NCBI GenBank assembly: GCA_003281255.1
Contig: QCCL01000013.1
Coordinates: forward strand, 1 to 43,498
Reading direction: 5' to 3'
From: Prochlorococcus sp. AG-347-L02
Lineage (GTDB): Bacteria; Cyanobacteriota; Cyanobacteriia; PCC-6307; Cyanobiaceae
DNA: 43,498 nt
The notes beneath the pieces were generated by a model. That model was not told where the DNA came from. It was given only the letters and a program-made list of their open reading frames with translations, and searched no databases. Position numbers and translations under genes: made by a program. Position 1 is the stretch's first letter, and each line of letters begins with the position of its first letter. Shown here piece by piece: positions 27,581-34,890 of the stretch.

Positions 27581-28690
27581 TTAGCATTTATCTGAAAAAT
27601 TGCAGGGAAAATCTATCTTATCGAGAATTCTTTTTAGATTTACATTCTCTTGAACTAATTGAATAGCATAAGAAGCTTTAATTGATTCATGTATTCTTAC
27701 ATGACCAAAAGCTTGTTCAATAATTTCCACAGAGGAAAGAGTATCTAATTCCACCTTTAAAATTGGCACCTCCAATTCCTCCGCTCTATGAATCAATTGT
27801 GACAAAGGATCTCCTAAACCAGTTAAAATAAGGCATTGAGTCGAAGCCTCCAAAGCAGCAAGTTGGATATCAGTTCTATCAGCTCCAGTAACGACAGCCA
27901 TATTTCGTCTTCTCCTGAAAAATTCCATTGCAGAATTTACCCCCATTGCACCAATACTTAATGTTTCAACAAGCAATTGATCTTTTTCAGGGCAACAAAT
28001 TACTTGGGCATCTAGTCTTCTTACAAGCTCACCTACGGTGACACTTCTAAGAAGTGGTGATTTAGGCATCACTCCAAACACTTCAATATCCAGATCTTTA
28101 AGAGAGGGTATTATTTCATTTTTAACTTTTTCGACTTCTTTAGGCAAAACTCCGTTTAATACAACTCCAGCCAATTTCTCACCTAATTGTTTTTTCGCAT
28201 CAAGTAATGCATCAACACTTTTACAATCTTCCCATAAATTTACAATTAAAACTTTCGCATCTAAATCCTTTGCTAGTTGTGGGAGACTTAAGCCATAAAT
28301 CATACCCTCATGAAGACTTCCGGCTGCCTCTAAAATATTCAGCCCTTCAAAATCATCATTAATCAATCTTTCAATCTGATCAAAACCTTTTCCTGGTAGT
28401 AAGTCTTTATTGAAGATTCTTTTTTCAGCTGAGATATTGTCCAATAATCCTACTGAAGAAATTAGATTCTCCTCTTCGATATTTAATGTTGATCCAATAA
28501 ACTTAACATCATCATCTATTAAACCTTCATAAGACATTGAGGAAAGATTAGTAAGTTCAATACATGTTGCAAGAGGTTTTCCTATGCGTACTTTTTTTTT
28601 CTTCTGTAAAAGTTTTTTTGCTATTCCAAGAACCATTGCAGACTTACCACTAAATGGCTCACATGAGCCAATTAATAATATATCGCTCAT
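27581..28690 (-). CDS. BioD-like P-loop protein with C-terminal DRTGG domain
   Basis: A 369-residue protein whose two domains match the N-terminal part of long phosphotransacetylases but lack the acetyltransferase domain. Residues 1-190 form a dethiobiotin-synthetase-like P-loop fold (GSCEPFSGKSAMVLGIAKKL, VLNGVLP). Residues 205-310 are a DRTGG domain (FRRRRNMAVVTGADRTDIQLAAL), which in other proteins senses nucleotides or ligands. Substrate and activity are unknown. It lies 26 nt upstream of the SLOG gene, likely in one transcript. The next gene, an SDR, is divergent. Confidence 0.8.
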   Translation of the reverse strand: MSDILLIGSCEPFSGKSAMVLGIAKKLLQKKKKVRIGKPLATCIELTNLSSMSYEGLIDDDVKFIGSTLNIEEENLISSVGLLDNISAEKRIFNKDLLPGKGFDQIERLINDDFEGLNILEAAGSLHEGMIYGLSLPQLAKDLDAKVLIVNLWEDCKSVDALLDAKKQLGEKLAGVVLNGVLPKEVEKVKNEIIPSLKDLDIEVFGVMPKSPLLRSVTVGELVRRLDAQVICCPEKDQLLVETLSIGAMGVNSAMEFFRRRRNMAVVTGADRTDIQLAALEASTQCLILTGLGDPLSQLIHRAEELEVPILKVELDTLSSVEIIEQAFGHVRIHESIKASYAIQLVQENVNLKRILDKIDFPCNFSDKC

Positions 28691-28844
28691 AATTAAGTAA
28701 ATTATTTATTAATAGGTTTAAGATAATATTTTTTTTAGAACTAAACAAATATTTATTTATGAGTTTTAATTAAATAAAAAAATAAATAATCTTTTTTTGG
28801 TAAATTTATTTTAATTCTTTGGTATCTGATAAAAATCAAGCACA

Positions 28845-29564
28845 ATGATAAATCCAACCAAAAACGAAAAAACAATAGGGATTACCGGAGCCTCAGGTGC
28901 GCTAGGGAAAGAATTAACAAAGTTGTTTCGTCAAAAAGGATATAGAGTGATTGGATTTACTCATAGTAAAAATAATTATGAAATAAATCTTGAATCTCCA
29001 AATGAATGGATTAAATGGGAATGTGGGAAGGAGTCGTCATTAAAAAAACAATTAGAAAATGTAGACATTTTAATTTTGAATCATGGTATCTATGATTTGA
29101 GTAGAGAAAATTCCAATTATGAAAACTCAATAGAGATAAATGCATTAAGTAAATTCAAATTTTTAAATTTATTTGAAGATATTGCTCTAAGCAATGATTC
29201 ACTAATAAAAAAAGAAGTTTGGATAAATACATCTGAAGCAGAAATATTACCCGCCCTAAATCCATCATATGAGATTAGTAAATCCCTTATTGGTCAATTA
29301 GTTTCTTTCAAAAAAAATCTTCTGGACAAAAATACCAAAAAAAAATTAATAATAAAAAAAATCATCTTAGGGCCTTTTAAATCAGAACTAAATCCTATTG
29401 GAATAATGAGTCCCAAATTTGTTTCTGAAAAAATTTATGATTTAGCCAACTCAAAAAATTATTTAGTAATAATTAGTCCAAACCCTTTAACCTACATACT
29501 TTTCCCATTGAAGGAATTTTATAATTTTTTGTATTGCCAAATTATCTATAAGTACAAATCCTAA
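28845..29564 (+). CDS. Short-chain dehydrogenase/reductase
   Basis: NAD(P)H-dependent SDR of unknown substrate. The Rossmann fingerprint TIGITGASGALGKEL is at residues 10-24 and NHGIYDLSREN at about 83-93. The catalytic pair appears in NPSYEISKSLIG (Tyr-x3-Lys), with a serine segment WINTSEAEIL upstream, so the active site looks complete. The 239-residue length is normal. The C-terminus is hydrophobic and basic (YILFPLKEFYNFLYCQ), which may attach it to a membrane (inference). The stop lies 3 nt from the convergent map stop. Confidence 0.8.
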   Translation: MINPTKNEKTIGITGASGALGKELTKLFRQKGYRVIGFTHSKNNYEINLESPNEWIKWECGKESSLKKQLENVDILILNHGIYDLSRENSNYENSIEINALSKFKFLNLFEDIALSNDSLIKKEVWINTSEAEILPALNPSYEISKSLIGQLVSFKKNLLDKNTKKKLIIKKIILGPFKSELNPIGIMSPKFVSEKIYDLANSKNYLVIISPNPLTYILFPLKEFYNFLYCQIIYKYKS

Positions 29565-29567
29565 TAT

Positions 29568-30407
29568 TTAGAAATCTCGATCTGTCAATATTTCAATCCC
29601 ATCTTTTAAAACAACAATTGTATGCTCCCATTGGGCTGATAGTTTCCCATCTTTTGTTATTACGGTCCATCTATCATTTAGTGTTTTGCAAAATTTAGTC
29701 CCTTCATTAACAATAGGTTCAACCGCCAATGTCATTCCTTCACGAAGGACGACGTTGGGCAATTCTTTAGTCCGAAAATTAAATACCGACGGTTCTTCAT
29801 GGAGATTTCTTCCAACTCCATGACCTGTATAGTCTTCTACAACACTAAAGCCATTTTTTACAACAATGTCTTCGATTTCCCCAGCCACATCTAGAAGTGT
29901 ATTCCCTGCCTTTATTTTCGAAAGCCCTGCATACAATGCTTTATAAGCTATATCACTAAGTTTTTGAGCTTTTGGACTAACTTCTCCTACACAAATTGAT
30001 ATACAACTATCTCCATGGAAACCATCTAAATATGCCCCTGTATCAATTTTAACCAAGTCACCGTTTTTAATTATTTTATTTTTACTTGGAATCCCGTGGA
30101 CAACCTCATTATTAATACTAGAACAAATACTAGAAGGGAATCCATGGTAGCCCTTGAAACTTGGCACAGCTCCAAAACTTTTTATCCTCTTTTCTGCAAA
30201 ATCATCTAAATCTTTTGTACTCATTCCAGGTTTAATTAAGTCATTAATTTCCCTCAAAACAGTTGCTACAATCCTGCTGGATTTTTTCATCAAATTTATT
30301 TCCCGTGAAGACTTTATTTCAATTCCTCTCCTCCTCTGAATAAAAGGAACTTGATCATTAGCTTTGGAATTATTTTTATTTAACAAAAGATCTGCAAAAT
30401 GTCTCAT
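29568..30407 (-). CDS. map: Methionine aminopeptidase, type I
   Basis: Removes N-terminal methionine from nascent proteins. The 279-residue product has a short N-terminal extension (about 30 residues) before RRGIEIKSSREINLMKKSS. Metal ligands and catalytic His occur in order: GYHGFPSSICSSINNEVVHG, LVKIDTGAYLDGFHGDS (two Asp), TGHGVGRNLHEEP (His), MTLAVEPIV (Glu) and QWEHTIVVL (final Glu). No zinc-finger linker like that of eukaryotic enzymes is visible. Another map gene may exist elsewhere in the genome, as several are common in cyanobacteria. Confidence 0.95.
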   Translation of the reverse strand: MRHFADLLLNKNNSKANDQVPFIQRRRGIEIKSSREINLMKKSSRIVATVLREINDLIKPGMSTKDLDDFAEKRIKSFGAVPSFKGYHGFPSSICSSINNEVVHGIPSKNKIIKNGDLVKIDTGAYLDGFHGDSCISICVGEVSPKAQKLSDIAYKALYAGLSKIKAGNTLLDVAGEIEDIVVKNGFSVVEDYTGHGVGRNLHEEPSVFNFRTKELPNVVLREGMTLAVEPIVNEGTKFCKTLNDRWTVITKDGKLSAQWEHTIVVLKDGIEILTDRDF

Positions 30408-30502
30408 TGGAATAAATAATAGTAATAGGTAAATATCTTCAAAATAGCCTTTATGGACTTGGCTACCTTAAATCTATCAATAACAATGGGAAAGAAACAA
30501 AA

Positions 30503-30811
30503 ATGAAAAGTTTATTTAATTCTAGGCAATTTCATAAGGCTTTGGCGCCCTGGGTTTTTCTTCCATTGTTTATATCTTCAATTACTGGTCTTCTTTATAG
30601 GGTTTCAAAAGATTTACTAGGTTACTCTAGAGAACAAGTTCATTGGTTAATGTCTCTCCATGAGGGCGAATGGCTTGGAGATAATGGAGAACTTATATAC
30701 GTAATATTGAATTCCCTTGGAGTTTTATGGATGCTCGTAACAGGATTCCAAATGTTTTCAAAAACAATTTCATTTACCAAAAAGGTTACTAAAGGCGAGT
30801 CAAAAGGTTAA
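30503..30811 (+). CDS. Small PepSY-TM-like membrane protein
   Basis: A 102-residue protein with two hydrophobic segments, at about residues 15-34 ([20 protein letters not shown]) and 67-88 ([20 protein letters not shown]). It keeps [19 protein letters not shown], an N-terminal pattern of PepSY-associated membrane proteins such as PiuB-like reductase relatives. It is much shorter than those full-length proteins and has no PepSY domain. Function is unknown. rplS starts 32 nt downstream of its stop on the same strand. Confidence 0.65.
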   Translation: MKSLFNSRQFHKALAPWVFLPLFISSITGLLYRVSKDLLGYSREQVHWLMSLHEGEWLGDNGELIYVILNSLGVLWMLVTGFQMFSKTISFTKKVTKGESKG

Positions 30812-30843
30812 GATATAGAACTTGTAGGACAATAAAGACCAAA

Positions 30844-31314
30844 ATGGCCAAAGAGAAACAAGAGAAGGAATTAGAAACCGGTATTAAAGCTGACGCATCC
30901 GTTGATGTAGCAGTTAAACAAAAAGAAAAAAATACGGTTTCTGAGACTACGCAAACCTTTAACGCATCCAAACTTATTAAGGAATTTGAGAATTCACAAT
31001 TAAAAAAAGAATTACCTGAAATATATGTTGGGGACACTGTTAAAGTTGGAGTAAAAATTACAGAAGGTAATAAAGAAAGAGTCCAACCTTATGAAGGCGT
31101 TGTAATAGCAAAAAGGCATGGAGGTATTAACCAGACTATTACTGTTAGAAGAATTTTTCAGGGTATAGGTGTTGAAAGAGTATTTATGCTACATAGTCCA
31201 CAGGTTGCCTCTCTAAAAGTTGAACGTAGAGGTAAAGTAAGAAGAGCTAAGTTATTCTATCTGAGAGATAGAGTAGGAAAAGCTACTCGCGTAAAACAAC
31301 GCTTTGATCGATAA
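30844..31314 (+). CDS. rplS: 50S ribosomal protein L19
   Basis: Large-subunit protein near the 30S-50S interface. The core (about residues 45-156) has [34 protein letters not shown], and [15 protein letters not shown]. It continues with [32 protein letters not shown], which is plain L19. About 45 residues precede it: a Lys/Glu/Val-rich, low-complexity N-terminal extension beginning [13 protein letters not shown], which makes the 156-residue protein longer than typical bacterial L19 of about 115-120. The ATG at 30844 is used. tRNA-Trp follows about 50 nt downstream. Confidence 0.96.
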   Translation: MAKEKQEKELETGIKADASVDVAVKQKEKNTVSETTQTFNASKLIKEFENSQLKKELPEIYVGDTVKVGVKITEGNKERVQPYEGVVIAKRHGGINQTITVRRIFQGIGVERVFMLHSPQVASLKVERRGKVRRAKLFYLRDRVGKATRVKQRFDR

Positions 31315-31352
31315 AGTTGTAAATTAATCAACTTATTGGTCACAAAGACGCT

Positions 31353-31358
31353 TATAAT
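31353..31358 (+). promoter_or_regulatory. Candidate -10 element for tRNA-Trp
   Basis: A perfect TATAAT lies 9 nt before the first base of tRNA-Trp, so transcription would begin at or just before the tRNA. No good -35 is seen at 17 nt. Confidence 0.4.
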
Positions 31359-31367
31359 CACTTAGAT

Positions 31368-31440
31368 GCGTCGTTAGTTCAGTTGGTAGAACGCAGGTCT
31401 CCAAAACCTGATGTCGGGGGTTCAAGTCCTCCACGACGCG
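31368..31440 (+). tRNA. trnW: tRNA-Trp (anticodon CCA)
   Basis: A 73-nt cloverleaf. The 7-bp acceptor stem is GCGTCGT with ACGACGC plus discriminator G, and the anticodon arm is CAGGT-CTCCAAA-ACCTG with anticodon CCA. The T arm is GGGGG-TTCAAGT-CCTCC with one G-T pair. The 3' CCA is not encoded. It lies between rplS and a 64-residue protein gene. The TATAAT just upstream may drive it. Confidence 0.97.
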
Positions 31441-31475
31441 TTTGATCAACATTATGTAAATCATTTTTTCATAAG

Positions 31476-31670
31476 ATGGAGTTAGATCTTCAACCTGGGG
31501 ACGTAGTTAAAGTCCTCGAATCAGCAGCTTTAGGATGGGTTCGTGCAAGAGTTATCAGAGTTAAGTCTGGTGGTAGAGTTGTCGTACAAAGTGACCAAGG
31601 CAGAGAATTTACTGCTAGAGGCAATCAAGTTAGGTTGATAGAACCTGCTGGTTTTAGACCTCAAAAATAA
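31476..31670 (+). CDS. Small conserved-looking beta-barrel-like protein
   Basis: A 64-residue protein with a strongly patterned sequence: LQPGDVVKVLESAALGWVRARV, then IRVKSGGRVVVQSDQGREF and ARGNQVRLIEP. The alternating hydrophobic strands and Gly turns suggest a small SH3-like or KOW-like barrel that might bind nucleic acid. This is inference from pattern only. It looks like the highly conserved small proteins of marine picocyanobacteria, but I cannot name a family. It follows tRNA-Trp by 35 nt and precedes tRNA-Asp by about 150 nt. Confidence 0.72.
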   Translation: MELDLQPGDVVKVLESAALGWVRARVIRVKSGGRVVVQSDQGREFTARGNQVRLIEPAGFRPQK

Positions 31671-31791
31671 ATAGTTGTTTATACTAAGTCAGTTGAAAAA
31701 CCAATTATTTATGTAAATCCTCAAATTAATAAATTTTTTTTATTACAACCCCATAAATTAAGTATTATGATCTGATAATTTTAAGAATGAA

Positions 31792-31811
31792 GTTCTAAAT
31801 AAAATTAGAAC
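31792..31811 (+). repeat. Inverted repeat in the tRNA-Asp leader
   Basis: GTTCTAA (31792-31798) and TTAGAAC (31805-31811) make a perfect 7-bp stem with a 6-nt loop, 8 nt before tRNA-Asp. It would fold in a precursor transcript and could influence 5' processing. Function is inferred only. Confidence 0.45.
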
Positions 31812-31819
31812 AAAACTCT

Positions 31820-31893
31820 GGGACCGTAGTTCAACTGGTTAGAGCACCGCCCTGTCACGGCGGAAGTTGCGGGTTCGAATCCCGTCGGTCCCG
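31820..31893 (+). tRNA. trnD: tRNA-Asp (anticodon GTC)
   Basis: A 74-nt cloverleaf with acceptor GGGACCG/CGGTCCC, discriminator G, and anticodon arm CCGCC-CTGTCAC-GGCGG (anticodon GTC). The T arm is GCGGG-TTCGAAT-CCCGT with one G-T pair. The 3' CCA is not encoded. gltX begins 17 nt after its last base, so both are probably made from one precursor. Confidence 0.97.
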
Positions 31894-31910
31894 TTTTTTC
31901 TAAAAGAAAT

Positions 31911-33341
31911 TTGGAAAAACGTTTAAGACTAGCCCCGAGTCCAACGGGTTTATTTCATATTGGGACAGCGCGAACAGCACTATTCAACTGGTTGTATGCA
32001 CAAAAAATAGGTGGAAAATTTCTTATCAGAATAGAAGATACAGATTTTCTTCGATCTAAATCTGAATATACGAAAAATATATTAGAGGGTTTGAAATGGC
32101 TTGGACTTAACTGGGACGAAGAGCCTATAAAGCAAAGTGACCGAATTTCGATTCACAAAAGTCATATCAAAAAACTATTGGAATGTGGAGCTGCATATAG
32201 GTGTTTTACAACAGAAGATGAAATATCTGAATTAAGAGAAGAACAAAAAAAGAAAGGATTACCTCCAAAGCATGATAATAGACACAGAAGTCTTTCAAAA
32301 GAAGAAATAGAAACATTCATATCCCAAGGGAGGACTTCAGTAATAAGGTTTAAGATTGATGAAAAAATTGAAATTAAATGGGTAGATCAGATAAGAGGCG
32401 AAATCAAATGGCAAGGGAAGGATTTGGGTGGTGATTTAGTTTTATCAAGAAGGGCTAAGGGATATGAGATTGGAGATCCTTTATATAATCTTGCAGTTGT
32501 AGTTGATGATAATTTTATGAGTATTACTCATGTTGTAAGGGGTGAAGACCATATCTCGAACACTGCAAAACAAATATTAATTTATAAAGCATTAAATTTT
32601 AATTTGCCAACTTTTTCGCATACACCGTTAATACTGAATAGCGAAGGGAAAAAATTATCTAAGAGAGATTGCGTTACTTCAATCGACGAATTTAGAGAAA
32701 TGGGGTATTTACCTGAGGCCTTATCGAACTATATGGCCTTTTTAGGTTGGTCTCCAAAATCTGCCGATAGAGAAATACTTTCACTTGAAGAGATATCTGA
32801 AATTTTTGACTTATCAGAAATAAATAAAGCTGGAGCCAAATTCAGTTGGGAAAAACTCAACTGGATTAATTCTCAATATATAAAAAATATGGAATCAATA
32901 GAGTTAAGTGAGATCTTTAGTAAATACTGGGATGATAATGGTTGGGAACCGCCATCTCAAGAATGGGCTCGTAAATTAGCAATTTTGATTAGAGACTCTA
33001 TGACTCTTTTAAAAGATTCAGTTGATCAATCAAAACCATTTTTCTTAATACCTAAAATCCAAAAAGAAGGTCAAGATTTTCTTAAAAACAGGGATAGCAA
33101 ATTATCTCTAAAACTAATCTTAAATTACTTAATTGAGCGGGATACTATAAAACTAAATAAAGAAAAAGGCAAAGAAATAATAAACGAAATTTCAAAAAAG
33201 CATAATATTAAAAAAGGGATACTAATGAAATCATTAAGAGTAGCCTTTTTTGGATCTCTCAGTGGGCCAGATTTAATTCAAAGTTGGGAGCTTTTCGCAG
33301 AGAGTAAAACTGATAGAACTCGAATTGAAAGATGTCTTTAA
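31911..33341 (+). CDS. gltX: Glutamyl-tRNA synthetase
   Basis: Charges tRNA-Glu. In cyanobacteria that product also feeds 5-aminolevulinate synthesis through glutamyl-tRNA reductase and HemL. The 476-residue enzyme shows the class I HIGH-type motif as FHIGTARTALFNWL (near residues 16-29), FLIRIEDTD, VVRGEDHISNT, and the KMSKS-type motif as KLSKRD (near 245). A C-terminal anticodon-binding domain follows. The start is TTG 31911, giving MEKRLRLAPSPTGLFH as expected. It lies only 17 nt after tRNA-Asp with no clear ribosome site. The stop abuts the antiporter gene stop. Confidence 0.96.
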   Translation: MEKRLRLAPSPTGLFHIGTARTALFNWLYAQKIGGKFLIRIEDTDFLRSKSEYTKNILEGLKWLGLNWDEEPIKQSDRISIHKSHIKKLLECGAAYRCFTTEDEISELREEQKKKGLPPKHDNRHRSLSKEEIETFISQGRTSVIRFKIDEKIEIKWVDQIRGEIKWQGKDLGGDLVLSRRAKGYEIGDPLYNLAVVVDDNFMSITHVVRGEDHISNTAKQILIYKALNFNLPTFSHTPLILNSEGKKLSKRDCVTSIDEFREMGYLPEALSNYMAFLGWSPKSADREILSLEEISEIFDLSEINKAGAKFSWEKLNWINSQYIKNMESIELSEIFSKYWDDNGWEPPSQEWARKLAILIRDSMTLLKDSVDQSKPFFLIPKIQKEGQDFLKNRDSKLSLKLILNYLIERDTIKLNKEKGKEIINEISKKHNIKKGILMKSLRVAFFGSLSGPDLIQSWELFAESKTDRTRIERCL

Positions 33342-34547
33342 TTAATCAAAATTATTTTTTTGGCCTAATTCAAGTCTATTTGCCAAAGGTTTAGCTGAAA
33401 GTCCTTGTATTCCTACTGTCATCAAAATAGTAAGAAAAACCAAACCTTGGAGACGGCCAGCCCCAAGGATACCAGCCTGCTCTAATCTGATAGAAAAAAG
33501 AGAAGCTACAGCTGCAGTAACAATACCTCTTGGGGCTAACCAGGCTAAAAATATTTTTTCTTTTAAGTTCAATTCTCTCCCAATTGTTGCTATCCAGATA
33601 GAGATAGGGCGAACAATTACCATCAACATAAAAACGCAAACAACCCCTCCCCAGCCAAGCGGACTTAATTCACCCCAAGAAACGTCAGCGGCCAAAAGAG
33701 GAAAAAGAACTGTTATTGCTAATTGAGCTAATTCACCTATTAGATTATCCAATCTCTCCTTATCTATAATTTCTCTTTTGCCTACAATAAAACCTGCCGC
33801 GACTGAAGCCGGCAAGCCTGATTCTGGCAAAAAATATTCGCAAATTCCATACACAAGGAAAATAAATCCAAGGGTTACTTGAAGCTCTATACCAAATGAG
33901 GCTTCATTTTTTATTTTTTTTAAAATTTCTGATAGTAACCAACCTGCACTTAATCCGATTAAAACTCCTCCCCCTAATCTTTGCATCAATGCTATAAATA
34001 CATCGTTAATCCCACGAAGGTCCCCTAAAGTCAGTTCTAAAAGCAGTAATGCTAGTACTGCACCAATTGGTTCAAGTAACAACCCTTCAGCTTTTAAAAC
34101 TTCCGAGAGTGGGGAAGCTAATTTTATTTGTTCCACTAATGGAGAGACAACTGTTGGTCCAGTAGCTAGAACTATGGCACTATATATTCCTGCGACTTGC
34201 CATGAGAGGCCAGCCAGCCAATGAGCAATAAAAATTCCAGCTGATAATGAAATAAAAAGTCTTACCAATGAAATTTTTAAAACAGTATTTCTTATATTCC
34301 CCTCAGGCAGTTTTAAATTTAATCCTCCTTCAAAAAGAACCAAACAGACCAAAAGCCCCACAATAGTTTCAAGCCCTTGTCCGAGATCTAAAGGCTCAAC
34401 CAGTCCTAATCCTGATCTTCCAATGAATAATCCAGAAAGCAATAAAATAACAACACTTGGGAATCCTGTAAAAGAAGAAAATAATCGAGCGCAAGCACCT
34501 GCAAATACAGTTATCCCCCAAAGTAATCCGAGCCTTTCAGGCGTCAT
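33342..34547 (-). CDS. Na+/H+ (or K+/H+) antiporter, CPA1 type
   Basis: An integral membrane cation/proton exchanger for pH and Na+ control. Of 401 residues, nearly all are hydrophobic, with about 12 membrane segments. Supporting motifs are IGRSGLGLVEPLDLGQGLET, LVCLVLFEGGLNLKL near residue 75 (FExGL core), ATGPTVVSPLVEQIKL near 130 and ASVAAGFIVGKREII near 250. There is no C-terminal TrkA-N domain, so it is closer to NhaP/NapA-type CPA1 than to KefB forms. The ion selectivity cannot be read from the sequence. Convergent and abutting with gltX. Confidence 0.87.
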   Translation of the reverse strand: MTPERLGLLWGITVFAGACARLFSSFTGFPSVVILLLSGLFIGRSGLGLVEPLDLGQGLETIVGLLVCLVLFEGGLNLKLPEGNIRNTVLKISLVRLFISLSAGIFIAHWLAGLSWQVAGIYSAIVLATGPTVVSPLVEQIKLASPLSEVLKAEGLLLEPIGAVLALLLLELTLGDLRGINDVFIALMQRLGGGVLIGLSAGWLLSEILKKIKNEASFGIELQVTLGFIFLVYGICEYFLPESGLPASVAAGFIVGKREIIDKERLDNLIGELAQLAITVLFPLLAADVSWGELSPLGWGGVVCVFMLMVIVRPISIWIATIGRELNLKEKIFLAWLAPRGIVTAAVASLFSIRLEQAGILGAGRLQGLVFLTILMTVGIQGLSAKPLANRLELGQKNNFD

Positions 34548-34708
34548 ATAAAATTATAAATAATAAAATATTCATTATTTTGATTAAATCAATAATATTA
34601 TCTCAAGTCCAATAAATACAATACTTTTTAATTTAATTCATCAGCTGAAAAAGAGCAATTTAAAAAATTCTTTGAAAACTACTTTTAAGAAAATTAATTT
34701 TATTTCTA

Positions 34709-34885
34709 TTAAGAAAACTGGCTTATTAAAGCAATAATTATAAAAATAATTCCTATACCAACAGTTGCCATCCTTCCATTCCATATTTCAGCTTGAGGGG
34801 TAAAACCTCTTTTCCATAAATTCAGTTCCTTTTTATCAACTAAGTTTTTTGTCTCTTTAATTTCGATTTTAGGATGTTTGTTCAT
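34709..34885 (-). CDS. hli: High-light-inducible protein (Hli/Scp)
   Basis: A 58-residue single-helix relative of chlorophyll a/b-binding proteins that protects photosystems and binds chlorophyll and carotenoid. The translation starts MNKHPKIEIKET and contains the family core GFTPQAEIWNGRMATVG (E-x2-NGR-x2), then a hydrophobic helix GIIFIIIALIS. The conserved Glu, Asn and Arg that bind pigment are present. It begins 5 nt after the stop of tsaD on the same strand, so the two are likely one transcript. The gene was easily missed because of its size. Expression under high light is expected from the family, not shown here. Confidence 0.9.
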   Translation of the reverse strand: MNKHPKIEIKETKNLVDKKELNLWKRGFTPQAEIWNGRMATVGIGIIFIIIALISQFS

Positions 34886-34890
34886 TGAAA

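Noticed and set aside
31315..31340. Terminator after rplS (AAGTTG/CAACTT hairpin)
   Set aside because: Only a 6-bp stem with a 9-nt loop and no T run; too weak to call.
34561..34600. Inverted repeat upstream of the antiporter gene
   Set aside because: The repeat needs a 2-nt bulge and consists of A and T almost entirely, so chance is likely in this composition.
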